Origin: Altibacter sp. HG106
Lineage (GTDB): Bacteria; Bacteroidota; Bacteroidia; Flavobacteriales; Flavobacteriaceae
Reading direction: 5' to 3'
DNA length: 64,000 nucleotides
NCBI RefSeq assembly: GCF_028561755.1
Contig: NZ_JAQQTD010000002.1
Span: forward strand, 248,001-312,000
Shown: piece after piece, positions 19,255-28,233 of the stretch
How the letters are laid out: every line of letters begins with the position of its first letter
Position numbering within the stretch: the first letter of the stretch is position 1
The notes under the pieces: model-generated
What the model was told of the DNA's origin: nothing
Databases searched by the model: none
Seen by the model: the letters and a program-made list of their open reading frames with translations, nothing else
Made by a program: the position numbers and the translations under genes

Positions 19255-19272
19255 TTGTTAAAATTTTAACAA
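19255..19272. promoter_or_regulatory. 18-bp perfect AT-rich palindrome
   Basis: TTGTTAAAATTTTAACAA reads the same on both strands. It lies upstream of the possible small ORF and SusC, 77 bp from the LacI-type palindrome. It may be a second operator or a hairpin in the leader; AT-rich background makes chance possible. Confidence 0.35.
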
Positions 19273-19349
19273 CATTTTAGTAACTACGAATTTCAAATAT
19301 TTTTTTGAATTTTATAATAATTACTGGCTAAAAACACCATTTTAACAGC

Positions 19350-19363
19350 CGAAAACGTTTTCG
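19350..19363. promoter_or_regulatory. LacI-type operator, perfect 14-bp palindrome
   Basis: CGAAAACGTTTTCG has the central CG and half-site symmetry usual for LacI/GalR-family operators. It is in the divergent region between SusC and the LacI gene, and a 13/14 copy is at 594-607. Binding by the adjacent regulator is inferred. Confidence 0.7.
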
Positions 19364-19460
19364 ATTGTGGTATTCACAATTTGCGAGTCTCTATCAAGGA
19401 TTTTAAAGATTTCTCCATAAATAAGCGGATGGTTTTTTCGTTGGTTTGTTAACATAATAT

Positions 19461-19468
19461 TATATTTG
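19461..19468 (+). promoter_or_regulatory. Promoter -7 box for the LacI-GH32 unit
   Basis: TATATTTG matches the Bacteroidota -7 consensus TAnnTTTG. A TTG at 19441-19443 stands 17 bp upstream as a possible -33 element. The predicted start is about 90 bp before the regulator gene. Confidence 0.5.
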
Positions 19469-19560
19469 AGAAGACCAGAAAGAATAATTGCCCAATAGCG
19501 CCAAACCAAAAGTCAATTTTTGTTTCTGATAAACCCTGTAATTCAATTTAGCACGCGTCA

Positions 19561-20577
19561 ATGAAAGAAGTAACCTTAAAACAAATTGCCGAAAATTTAG
19601 GTATTTCTATAACAACAGTATCGAAGGCCCTCAAAGACTATCCCGATGTGAGTGCCAAAACAAAGGCGCGCGTTAAAGAGGAGGCAACCAAATTAAACTA
19701 TAAACCTAATGTCTTCGCGGTTAATTTGCGAACGAAAGAATCGAAGACCCTTGGGTTGATCATTCCTGAAGTGGTGCACCATTTCTTCTCAAGCGTGATC
19801 AATGGAATCATCGAGCAGGCCGAAAAGAAAGGGTATTTGGTGATCATCCTGCAGTCGAACGAAAATTTTGAACTCGAAAAGAAGCAGGTAGAACTACTAA
19901 TTAGCAAGCGCGTAGACGGAATCATGATTTCGTTGGCGAGTTCTACGGCCGACATCTCCCACATCAATCGAATCAAAGAACTGGAAATACCGCTGGTTAT
20001 GTTCGACAAGATTTCCAAATTGGTAGATTGCTCTAAGATTATTATCGACGATCGCGAAGCTGCTTATAAGGCCACCAAACACCTAATTGACCAGGGCTGT
20101 AAGCGAATTGCCCATTTTCGCGGTCCGTTATTGCCCCAAAATTCAATCGATCGATTTTTAGGGTATAAGAAGGCATTAGAAGACCATGGAATTACCTACG
20201 ATTCTTCTTTAGTATATATATGTGAACGGGTGAATTATGAAGATGGCCGAAAAGCAGCCCAGAAATTATTAGACGATCACGATGATGTAGATGGTATTTT
20301 TACCAATACCGATCTCATTGCCGTGGGAACGATCGCCGTTTTTAATGAACGTGGAATTAAGGTTCCCGAACAAGTTTCGATTATGGGCTTCAGCAATTGG
20401 TTTGTGTCGCAGGCCATCACGCCTTCGCTCAGTACGGTCGATCAGCCGGGCTATCAAATGGGAAAACAGACCTTTAAGATGCTTCGGAAAGAAATCAAAG
20501 CCAAAAAGAACAAACGTCGCTTTACTCCAACAACGGTGACACTTCCCACCGCTGTGATTAAACGTAATTCTACCTAA
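19561..20577 (+). CDS. LacI-family transcriptional regulator
   Basis: A 338-residue protein with an N-terminal helix-turn-helix (residues 3-50, VTLKQIAENLGISITTVSKA) including the hinge-helix region, followed by a periplasmic-binding-like sugar-sensing domain (about 60-335, LGLIIPEVVHHFFSSVINGI, IDDREAAYKATKHLID). Such proteins repress or activate sugar loci and respond to a sugar or sugar phosphate. It lies between SusC and GH32, divergent from SusC. The likely operator is the palindrome at 19350-19363 with a second site at 594-607. Control of the whole fructan-type locus is inferred. Confidence 0.93.
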   Translation: MKEVTLKQIAENLGISITTVSKALKDYPDVSAKTKARVKEEATKLNYKPNVFAVNLRTKESKTLGLIIPEVVHHFFSSVINGIIEQAEKKGYLVIILQSNENFELEKKQVELLISKRVDGIMISLASSTADISHINRIKELEIPLVMFDKISKLVDCSKIIIDDREAAYKATKHLIDQGCKRIAHFRGPLLPQNSIDRFLGYKKALEDHGITYDSSLVYICERVNYEDGRKAAQKLLDDHDDVDGIFTNTDLIAVGTIAVFNERGIKVPEQVSIMGFSNWFVSQAITPSLSTVDQPGYQMGKQTFKMLRKEIKAKKNKRRFTPTTVTLPTAVIKRNST

Positions 20578-20596
20578 CTCCAGCCACCGTTGCGTG

Positions 20597-22153
20597 ATGA
20601 AGACACATACTTTATTAATAATTTGTTACCTGTTCCTTGGTTGTCAAAATCAAACAGATACTAACGCTACAAAACAAGCGGAAGAAAAAACTCCTGCTAC
20701 GTATCAAGAGCCTTTTCGTCCTCAATTTCACTTTTCTCCAAAGTCACAATGGATGAATGATCCAAACGGACTCGTGTATGAAAATGGCACCTATCATTTA
20801 TTTTATCAGTATTATCCTGAAGACACTGTATGGGGGCCAATGCATTGGGGACATGCAAGCAGTGAAGATTTGATTTCTTGGAAACATCATCCTATCGCCT
20901 TGTACCCAGATGAACACGGTTATATTTTTTCTGGCAGCGCGGTCATTGATTCCGAGAACAGTTCGGGTTTTGGAAAAAACGGTAGTACCCCTATAGTTGC
21001 CGTGTTTACCTACCACCAGATGGAAGGTGAAAAAGCCGGACGCAATGATTTTCAAACCCAAGGAATTGCCTACAGCCTGGATCATGGCATGTCTTGGGTC
21101 AAATACGAGAACAATCCCGTCATTTCAAATGCAACCGCAATACGTGACTTTAGAGATCCCAAGGTCTTCTGGCATGAAGAAGATTCGCAATGGGTGATGG
21201 TCTTGGTGGCTGGAGATCACACTAAGTTTTATAAGTCCTACAATCTCAAAGAATGGGAATGGATGAGCGACTTCGGAAAAACACAAGGTGCACATGGAGG
21301 CGTTTGGGAGTGCCCAGATCTTTTTAAACTTCCCGTGCAAGGCACAGATCTAGAAAAATGGGTGCTGCTCGTGAGTGTCAATCCGGGCGCGCCTAATGGG
21401 GGTAGTGGCACGCAATATTTTGTGGGAGATTTTGATGGTTCGACCTTTACCGCCGACTCCGAGACATCGAATTGGATTGATTACGGCCGCGACAATTATG
21501 CAGGGGTTACTTATAATAATGCTCCAGACGATCAACGAATTTTCATTGGGTGGATGAGCAATTGGGACTATGCCCAAACGACACCAACAAAAAGTTGGCG
21601 TAGTGCCATGACCTTGCCAAGAGCCCTCTCCTTGCATCAAGATACGACAGGATATTTCTTACGGATGAATCCGGTAGCTTCCTTTCAAAACTATATTGAG
21701 ATGAATGACACCATCCCTATGCGGGCTACTCAAGACAGACTGGAAATTTCTATGGAAACCCTGGGACAGACAGCGATTCAACTCGAAATCAATTTATCTG
21801 AAGAGTACACTTTTACCTATCAAAATGAGAAGGGAGAAGCCGTGGTTTTTAAACTGCTTCCGAAGCAGCAAATCATGACCTTCGATCGAAGTCATTCCGG
21901 ACGGACAGACTTTAATGATTCTTTCGTGAAAAATGAACAAATCATGCCGTACAAGGCTGAGAATCGTTGGGTGAAGGCGCAGTTTATAGTAGATCGATCT
22001 TCTTTAGAGCTATTTATCCACGACGGTCGATACGTTATGACGAATCTGTTGTTTCCTACCGAAACATATACGGAATTTACGGTAACGCATACCACGGCTG
22101 CTCCACCAAAAAATATTTCCGTAGGATCAATACCCGCTATCTGGATGCCTTGA
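20597..22153 (+). CDS. GH32 beta-fructosidase lipoprotein (levanase/inulinase/invertase type)
   Basis: A 518-residue protein from ATG 20597 (a GTG lies directly before it). It has a lipoprotein signal, MKTHTLLIICYLFLGC. All three catalytic GH32 motifs are present: WMNDPNG near residue 52 (nucleophile Asp), FRDPK near 179 (transition-state stabiliser) and ECPD near 236 (acid/base Glu). The C-terminal beta-sandwich follows (about 365-518). The enzyme hydrolyses fructose from sucrose, levan or inulin outside the inner membrane. It starts 19 bp after the LacI gene stop, giving a regulator-enzyme operon. Exo or endo action cannot be decided from sequence here. Confidence 0.93.
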   Translation: MKTHTLLIICYLFLGCQNQTDTNATKQAEEKTPATYQEPFRPQFHFSPKSQWMNDPNGLVYENGTYHLFYQYYPEDTVWGPMHWGHASSEDLISWKHHPIALYPDEHGYIFSGSAVIDSENSSGFGKNGSTPIVAVFTYHQMEGEKAGRNDFQTQGIAYSLDHGMSWVKYENNPVISNATAIRDFRDPKVFWHEEDSQWVMVLVAGDHTKFYKSYNLKEWEWMSDFGKTQGAHGGVWECPDLFKLPVQGTDLEKWVLLVSVNPGAPNGGSGTQYFVGDFDGSTFTADSETSNWIDYGRDNYAGVTYNNAPDDQRIFIGWMSNWDYAQTTPTKSWRSAMTLPRALSLHQDTTGYFLRMNPVASFQNYIEMNDTIPMRATQDRLEISMETLGQTAIQLEINLSEEYTFTYQNEKGEAVVFKLLPKQQIMTFDRSHSGRTDFNDSFVKNEQIMPYKAENRWVKAQFIVDRSSLELFIHDGRYVMTNLLFPTETYTEFTVTHTTAAPPKNISVGSIPAIWMP

Positions 22154-22217
22154 GAAATGGTTATTGATTTTAACCGCCATCTCTAATATGCGTGATATAA
22201 ACTCTATAGTTGCGACT

Positions 22218-22321
22218 ATTTACATTTCATTCGCTTACAAAAACTGATGTTTTCGTCGCTTCTGAAACGTAAAAAACCCACTCATTTGAGTGGGTTTTGG
22301 TTCATTGTGGTACCTCCAGGA
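22218..22321 (-). repeat. Partial duplicate of tRNA-Phe 3' end plus terminator
   Basis: This 104-bp stretch matches 22396-22499 with a constant offset of 178 bp and few differences. It holds the terminator hairpin (22273-22298) and the last 15 or so bases of the tRNA (GGTACCTCCAGG on the plus strand), then diverges into unrelated sequence. It looks like the remnant of a duplicated tRNA-Phe gene. The rest of the gap 22154-22485 shows no gene. Confidence 0.8.
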
Positions 22322-22450
22322 TTCATTTTACGAAGAAAAATGTTCCTTTGGTCCCGAAAGTCAGAATACAAAACCCACAACCTGCGGTTGCCGCTTTTTA
22401 CATTTCATTCGCTCACAAAAACTGATGTTTCCGCCGCTTCTGAAACGTAA

Positions 22451-22476
22451 AAAACCCACTCAAATGAGTGGGTTTT
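22451..22476 (-). terminator. Intrinsic terminator of tRNA-Phe
   Basis: AAAACCCACTCA and TGAGTGGGTTTT form a perfect 12-bp inverted repeat with a 2-base spacer. On the minus strand it follows the tRNA by 9 bases and ends in TTTTTT. The symmetry also allows function for rightward transcription. Confidence 0.85.
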
Positions 22477-22485
22477 GGTTCATTG

Positions 22486-22558
<73 letters not shown>

Positions 22559-22699
22559 CTAATGGGACGGCAAATATAATTGTATTTTACCGTTTGCAAA
22601 ACATAAATTTAAAAAAATCAGTATTCTTCTATCTTTTTTAAAGCAGGAGGCGCTCGCGATCTTTTAGCTTATTGTATTTTTACCGTTAAATAGCTTCGG

Positions 22700-23428
22700 A
22701 TGAATCTCATTATCGATGTCGGAAATTCAACGGTCAAGTGGGCCCTGTTTGAAAAGGGAACCCTGTCGTTTCGCAGTACTACTACTTCGGAAGCTTTCGA
22801 AGCCACCTTTCGGCAACTGCTTCTAGACTACCCGGCCATTACGCACGCAATCCTTTCGGTGGTTGGTACGCTTTCCGAAGCAACCCTTCAAAACCTTCCA
22901 CCATCCGTAGCCTTACTATTTTTAGATCACCATACTTCGGTTCCTTTCCTCAATAAATACGGTACGCCAGAGACCTTAGGAGTCGATCGTATTGCGTTGG
23001 TCAGTGCCGCTGCGAGCCTATATCCGAAAAAAAATGTGTTGGTGATTGACGCGGGAAGCTGTATTACCTACGATTTCATTAACGCAGATAATGCGTACAT
23101 GGGTGGAGCGATCGCACCCGGACTCCAAATGCGGTATCGTGCCTTGCATACGTTTACCGCGAATTTACCGTTATTGAAACCAAAGCAACCCGAATCCCTT
23201 ATAGGTACAAGTACTTCGGCCTCAATGCATGTTGGCGTAGTGTTGGCAATTGCAAAAGAGATCGATGGTTTTATAGGCGATTTCAAAGCAACCTATAGTG
23301 ATTTAACAGTTATTTTAACAGGAGGAGATGCTCATTTTTTGCGAGATAGCTTAAAAAATGACATCTTTGCCAACTCTAATTTCTTGTTGGAGGGATTACA
23401 CTTCATTTTAGAACATAATAAAGATTGA
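22700..23428 (+). CDS. coaX: Type III pantothenate kinase
   Basis: A 242-residue cytoplasmic enzyme that phosphorylates pantothenate in the first committed step of coenzyme A synthesis. It belongs to the ASKHA fold: the N-terminal phosphate-binding loop is IIDVGNSTVKWALF, the pantothenate-site region is GVDRIALVSAA near 95, and the second phosphate motif is VIDAGSCITYDF near 117, followed by YMGGAIAPGLQMR. Its stop overlaps the next start by one base (TGATG), suggesting translational coupling to the outer membrane protein gene. Confidence 0.95.
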   Translation: MNLIIDVGNSTVKWALFEKGTLSFRSTTTSEAFEATFRQLLLDYPAITHAILSVVGTLSEATLQNLPPSVALLFLDHHTSVPFLNKYGTPETLGVDRIALVSAAASLYPKKNVLVIDAGSCITYDFINADNAYMGGAIAPGLQMRYRALHTFTANLPLLKPKQPESLIGTSTSASMHVGVVLAIAKEIDGFIGDFKATYSDLTVILTGGDAHFLRDSLKNDIFANSNFLLEGLHFILEHNKD

Positions 23429-24672
23429 TGTTGAGACGATTTATTGTAGCGTTTGTAGTATTAATTTCAGGCATCACGTTTGCTCAAGAGGGAACTTCTT
23501 CTCCTTATTCATTTTACGGTATTGGCGAATTGAAATTCAAAGGAACGATCGAAAACCGAAGCATGGGGGGTATGAGTGTCTATGCAGATAGTATTCACCT
23601 GAACATACAAAATCCGGCTTCCGTGGCGCGGCTCGGGTTGGTCAATTATTCGGTAGGCGGGAGTCACCGGGTGACCAACTTAAAGAATGCTTCCACGTCG
23701 GAACAATCAACCGCCACCTCCTTAGGGTATATTGCTATTGGTGTGCCGATGGGGAAATTTGGAGCGAGTTTTGGCTTGATTCCGTTTTCTTCGGTAGGGT
23801 ACGATGTCCAATTGGATGCCAATGGGGGCACCGAGTTTTATGAAGGTACTGGCGGACTCAACAAGGCGTTTCTTACCTTGGGATATCAAATTACACCCGA
23901 ACTGAGCGTTGGGGTGGATGCTAACTACGACTTCGGAAACATTGAAAATACGGCCGTGGCCTTTTTGGACGATGTGCAGTTTGGGTCGCGGGAATTCAAT
24001 AAATCGGATATTTTAGGATTTAGTTTTAATTTCGGACTTGCCTACCAGAAAATGATTACCGAAGAGCTAGAATTGATGGCTTCAGCAACCTATACGCCAG
24101 AAACCAATTTTGAAAGCGATAATATTCGTGAAGTTTCAACGGTGGTTGAATCCCCGGGCGGCGGTGAATTGGTTATTATCGATTCTGAAATGGAGGAAGT
24201 GCCCAATACCGATTTTACATTTCCTTCTCAATATACCCTAGGCGTGGGTGTAGGAAAACCTAAGAAATGGTTTGCCGGGGTAGAGTATACCGATCAAAAA
24301 ACCAGTAATTTTAATAATCGTACTTTTGAAATCACCAATGTAACTTTTACCGATGCGACAAAAGTGCGATTGGGAGGATTTTATATCCCAGATTATAAGT
24401 CCTTTACCAGCTATTTTAAGCGTATCGTCTATCGGGCAGGATTTCGGTTTGAGGAAACAGGGATACGCGTTGATGGGACTAAAATTAATGAGTTTGGCAT
24501 AACCTTTGGAGTAGGATTACCCGTAGGACGATTATTCTCGAATGTAAACGTCGGATTTGAGTTCGGAAGAAGAGGAACCACCGATTTTAATCTGATTCAG
24601 GAGAATTTCTTTAACACCTATATAAGTCTGTCGCTAAACGACAGATGGTTCCAGAAAAGATATTATGATTAA
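23428..24672 (+). CDS. Outer membrane beta-barrel protein, function unknown
   Basis: A 414-residue protein from ATG 23428 with a signal peptide MLRRFIVAFVVLISGITFAQ. The body opens with SSPYSFYGIGELKFKGTIENRSMGG, typical of a Bacteroidota FadL/OmpP1-like barrel family found beside lptC, and alternates beta-strand-like segments ending with an aromatic-rich C-terminus (NDRWFQKRYYD). It sits between coaX and a TPR protein in an envelope-biogenesis run. The exact role is unknown. Confidence 0.75.
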   Translation: MLRRFIVAFVVLISGITFAQEGTSSPYSFYGIGELKFKGTIENRSMGGMSVYADSIHLNIQNPASVARLGLVNYSVGGSHRVTNLKNASTSEQSTATSLGYIAIGVPMGKFGASFGLIPFSSVGYDVQLDANGGTEFYEGTGGLNKAFLTLGYQITPELSVGVDANYDFGNIENTAVAFLDDVQFGSREFNKSDILGFSFNFGLAYQKMITEELELMASATYTPETNFESDNIREVSTVVESPGGGELVIIDSEMEEVPNTDFTFPSQYTLGVGVGKPKKWFAGVEYTDQKTSNFNNRTFEITNVTFTDATKVRLGGFYIPDYKSFTSYFKRIVYRAGFRFEETGIRVDGTKINEFGITFGVGLPVGRLFSNVNVGFEFGRRGTTDFNLIQENFFNTYISLSLNDRWFQKRYYD

Positions 24673-24691
24673 CACAATAAATACCAAGACC

Positions 24692-26050
24692 ATGAAAAAG
24701 AGAGTTTTTATTCTGGCGGCAGTGATGTTGCTTAGTTTGGGGGGTAAAGCGATAGCTCAAATGGACGACTGTGCTGTAACCTTGTCCCTGTTTGCAGAAC
24801 CTGCCAAAACAAAAAATTACAATGCGGCCTTGCCTCATTACGAAAAATTGATCAAAGAATGTCCTAAGTATCACATCTCTATCTATCAATACGGAGAGAA
24901 GATGTTTAAACACTTCATTGATGAAGGCGATAATTCTAAGATCCCTGCGTACATTCAGAATTTTGAAATGCGTTTAGAAAACTATCCTGCTAAAACAAAA
25001 GAAGGAGAAGTACTTTCCAAGATCGCCCAGCTGAAGTACGAAAACAATATTGGTTCAAAAATGGAGCAATTCAATGCCTTCGACAAGGCGTACGAAACCG
25101 ATCCTGATAACTTTACGAGCCCAAAAAGTATCTATACCTATTTTTCTTTGGCTGTAGACCTATATGATTCTGGAGAAAAGGACATCCAGGAGGTATTCGA
25201 TATGTATGATGAAGTAACCGAGAAAATCGAGGATGAAGAAGGGCAGTTGGCAGAGCGTCTTACCGAGCTTATCGATAAGCAAGAAAACGGTACCGATCTT
25301 TCCGCGAAAGAAAAGCGTTTGGTCAATGCCTATGAAACAAATCTTGGCGCCTACAGTAAGGTAAAAGGTAGTGTGAATGGAAAGCTAGGAATTCTTGCCG
25401 ATTGCGAAAACCTGATTCCCCTGTACGAAAAACTATTCGAAGAGAAAAAGAATGATGTAAACTGGTTGAAAAGTGCGGCAGGACGTTTGAATGCCAAAGA
25501 TTGTGAAACCCCTATGTTTTACCAAATGGTACAACAATTGCACTCTCTAGAACCTTCTGCTTCTTCTGCTTTCTATTTAGGACGTCTTGCGGAAAGAGAC
25601 GGAAAAGCGAGCGAAGCTTTAGACTATTATAACCAGGCGGTTGAGTTGGAGAGCGATCCTAATCAAAAAGTACGGTACTACCGAAGCATTGCTGAGAACT
25701 TTAGAGGTAAAGGGCAGTACGGACAAGCGAGAAACTACTATCGTAAACTGCTTGAGATCAAGCCAAACGATGGAAACTCCTACCTGAAGATCGCAAATAT
25801 GTATGCGAAGAGTGCTAATAACTGCGGAAGTAACGTATTCGAAAAGCGCGCGATGTACTGGTTGGCAGCTCAAATGGCCGATAAAGCGGCGCGTGTAGAT
25901 CCTTCGATCTCAGGAACCGCAAACCAAACAGCAAGCAGCTACCGAGGATTAGCGCCTAGTAAGAGTGATATCTTTAGTGCTGGTATGGGTGGAAAAACCG
26001 TAAGCTTCAGCTGTTGGGTTGGTGGTAGCGTTCGCGTACCGAACCTATAA
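24692..26050 (+). CDS. Exported TPR-repeat protein
   Basis: About 452 residues from ATG 24692, chosen because MKKRVFILAAVMLLSLGGKAIAQ is a standard signal peptide; an upstream ATG at 24665 overlaps the previous gene and adds a polar extension. TPR motifs are visible in the C-terminal half (SAFYLGRLAERDGKASEALDYYNQAVEL, GQYGQARNYYRKLLEIKPND). It is probably a periplasmic scaffold protein acting with its envelope-biogenesis neighbours. It lies 2 bp before lptC. Confidence 0.8.
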   Translation: MKKRVFILAAVMLLSLGGKAIAQMDDCAVTLSLFAEPAKTKNYNAALPHYEKLIKECPKYHISIYQYGEKMFKHFIDEGDNSKIPAYIQNFEMRLENYPAKTKEGEVLSKIAQLKYENNIGSKMEQFNAFDKAYETDPDNFTSPKSIYTYFSLAVDLYDSGEKDIQEVFDMYDEVTEKIEDEEGQLAERLTELIDKQENGTDLSAKEKRLVNAYETNLGAYSKVKGSVNGKLGILADCENLIPLYEKLFEEKKNDVNWLKSAAGRLNAKDCETPMFYQMVQQLHSLEPSASSAFYLGRLAERDGKASEALDYYNQAVELESDPNQKVRYYRSIAENFRGKGQYGQARNYYRKLLEIKPNDGNSYLKIANMYAKSANNCGSNVFEKRAMYWLAAQMADKAARVDPSISGTANQTASSYRGLAPSKSDIFSAGMGGKTVSFSCWVGGSVRVPNL

Positions 26051-26052
26051 GA

Positions 26053-26643
26053 ATGAATACTCTCAAAAATACGTGGATAAACGTGGTGGCAATTTTTATT
26101 GCCATCACGTTTTTTGCTTGTGAGGGGAACTATCAAAACATTCAAAAGCTGTCTGAAAAAGACAACCTCCCCATCAATATTGTGAAGGAAGTGAATCTTA
26201 AGTACACAGATTCGGGTAAGTTGATCACAAATCTCATGGCCCCGACGCTGGAAGACTATTCTAACTTTGACTTCCCGTATCAGGAATTTCCAGACGGTAT
26301 AGAAGTGCTCTTCTGGAATGAGAAGGGTGAAAAAAGTACCGTTACCTCTAAATACGCCATTCGCTTTGAGGAAACGGCAATCGTCGACCTTCGAGATAGC
26401 GTGGTATTGACAACGAGCGATGGCAACGTATTAAGCGCAGAACAACTCTACTGGGACCAGGCGAAAAAATGGTTATTTACCAACGAACCCTATCGAATCA
26501 CCTTCAAGGATGGTTCGTATAACGATGGGGCACGCTTTGATTCGAGTGAGGATTTTAGTATTTTCTTATCTCGAGACAATCAAGGAATTCAAATCGTGGA
26601 AAATACGTCCACTGAAAAAAATACAACCGAAAATGGGGAATAA
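26053..26643 (+). CDS. lptC: LptC-like LPS export protein
   Basis: A 196-residue lipoprotein-like protein (IAITFFACEGNYQN at about residues 17-30). The LptC/OstA-type beta-jellyroll is seen in EVLFWNEKGEKSTVTSKYAI and VVLTTSDGNVLSAEQLYWDQ, closing with FKDGS. It would form part of the periplasmic bridge carrying lipopolysaccharide from LptBFG to LptD. A lipidated LptC is usual in Bacteroidota, whereas enterobacterial LptC has a membrane helix. It overlaps the next gene by 11 bp. Confidence 0.85.
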   Translation: MNTLKNTWINVVAIFIAITFFACEGNYQNIQKLSEKDNLPINIVKEVNLKYTDSGKLITNLMAPTLEDYSNFDFPYQEFPDGIEVLFWNEKGEKSTVTSKYAIRFEETAIVDLRDSVVLTTSDGNVLSAEQLYWDQAKKWLFTNEPYRITFKDGSYNDGARFDSSEDFSIFLSRDNQGIQIVENTSTEKNTTENGE

Positions 26644-26830
26644 AATCTATCGAATTTTTGAATATGCTTACCTGGCCATGGCCGCCTTTTCTATCTACCT
26701 GGTTATTACCAACTGGGAAACCGACCGAAATCGCGCCTATATGTTCGCCTTTTTTGGTGTCGTGGCGATCTTTATGTTCTTTTTTAAACGTCGCTTCCGA
26801 AGAAATTTAGAAAAGCGAAATCAGGAGTAA
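26633..26830 (+). CDS. Small two-helix membrane protein
   Basis: 65 residues from ATG 26633, starting MGNKIYRIFEYAYLAMAAF. Two hydrophobic helices (about 10-26 and 33-50) are followed by a very basic tail, FFKRRFRRNLEKRNQE. Overlap with the end of lptC indicates coupling. No family is recognised beyond short hypothetical proteins beside lptC in flavobacteria. Confidence 0.7.
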   Translation: MGNKIYRIFEYAYLAMAAFSIYLVITNWETDRNRAYMFAFFGVVAIFMFFFKRRFRRNLEKRNQE

Positions 26831-26888
26831 GGTGCTTCCCGTTAAAAATACTACCTTAGACATTCACAAAACGGATGTCATTTAAGCC

Positions 26889-28142
26889 TTGGATCCCACG
26901 ATTCTCATCATTATATGTTCACTCTTGCTCTCGGCCTTCTTTTCGGGAATGGAGATCGCTTATGTTTCCAGTAATAAGATCCATATCGAGATCGAAAAGA
27001 AGCAATCGGGTTTTCTTGCCAATGTGCTTCGGAAAATAACGAACCGCCCTTCTAAATTTATCGCTACCATGCTGGTAGGTAATAATATCGCACTAGTGGT
27101 GTATGGGCTATTTATGGGAGAGCTTTTGGTACGCTACCTGGCATTGGAAGGCTTTGCAGAAATTTTGGTGCACACCTTGATCTCAACGGGTGTGATATTA
27201 ATCACAGCAGAATTTCTTCCGAAGGTGTTTTTCCAGATCTATGCCAATAGTCTCTTTAAGATCTTTGCGGTACCCGCCTATCTATTCTATGTACTCTTTT
27301 CCATCATTTCAGAATTCGTGATTTGGATTTCAGATAAAGTCTTGAAAATCTTTTTTAAGACAGAAGGAGATACGGTGCAGTTAAGCTTCAGTAAACTGGA
27401 GTTGGGAAATTATATCAACGAGCAAATTGAAACTTCCGATATACAAGAAGAACTTGATAGTGAAATTCAAATTTTTCAGAATGCCTTAGACTTTTCAGAA
27501 ATAAAATCGAGAGAAGTCATGATTCCCAGAACCGAAGTGGTTGCGGTCGATATTGCTACCACGCCCAAAGAGCTGATCAAACTTTTTGTGGAAACCGGGC
27601 TATCGAAAATCCTGGTCTATCAGGATAATATTGATACCATCCTGGGGTATGTACACTCTTTCGAACTGTTCAAAAAACCGGCGAATCTTAAAAAGATCCT
27701 TATGCCGGTGGTTTTTGTGCCTGAAACCATGTTGGCCAAAGATGTGATGAATATTTTGTCCCGAAAGCGGAAGAGCATGGCCGTCGTGGTGGATGAATAT
27801 GGAGGTACCTCAGGCATCATGACGGTAGAAGATATCATTGAAGAATTATTTGGAGAAATTGAAGACGAACACGATCAGGTAGCCCTTACCGAAGTAGCCA
27901 TCAACGAGCATCACTTTCAGTTTTCAGCGCGTTTGGAGGTAGATTACCTTAATGAGGCCTATAAGCTGGAGCTTCCGGAAAGTGAGAATTACGAAACGCT
28001 GGGAGGTCTTATTGTAAATGAAACAGAGGGAATTCCCGAGCAGGGAACCTCGGTACTGCTCCCGCCATTTCAATTCAGAATTTTAGAAGTTTCCAACACA
28101 AAAATAGAATTGGTGGAACTCAAGGTGCAGGAAGAAGATTAA
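26889..28142 (+). CDS. CNNM/CorC-type transport protein (DUF21 and CBS domains)
   Basis: A 417-residue protein starting at TTG 26889; the conserved beginning MDPTILIIICSLLLSAFFSGMEIAY supports this unusual start codon. Domains: DUF21 membrane region (1-190), a tandem CBS pair (about 205-335, MIPRTEVVAVDI ... KSMAVVVDEYGGTSGIMTVED) and a C-terminal CorC/HlyC transporter-associated domain (about 340-417). Such proteins are tied to magnesium or other cation efflux. GldE, a gliding-linked relative, has the same layout but is normally beside gldD, which is absent here. Confidence 0.88.
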   Translation: MDPTILIIICSLLLSAFFSGMEIAYVSSNKIHIEIEKKQSGFLANVLRKITNRPSKFIATMLVGNNIALVVYGLFMGELLVRYLALEGFAEILVHTLISTGVILITAEFLPKVFFQIYANSLFKIFAVPAYLFYVLFSIISEFVIWISDKVLKIFFKTEGDTVQLSFSKLELGNYINEQIETSDIQEELDSEIQIFQNALDFSEIKSREVMIPRTEVVAVDIATTPKELIKLFVETGLSKILVYQDNIDTILGYVHSFELFKKPANLKKILMPVVFVPETMLAKDVMNILSRKRKSMAVVVDEYGGTSGIMTVEDIIEELFGEIEDEHDQVALTEVAINEHHFQFSARLEVDYLNEAYKLELPESENYETLGGLIVNETEGIPEQGTSVLLPPFQFRILEVSNTKIELVELKVQEED

Positions 28143-28233
28143 CCGCCGTTTCGCGCTCCATTTTTTTATCACAACTTTTTTTTATTACTGCCGTGAAAAT
28201 AGTATTTTCGCCCCCTATTAAATTGAATGACAG

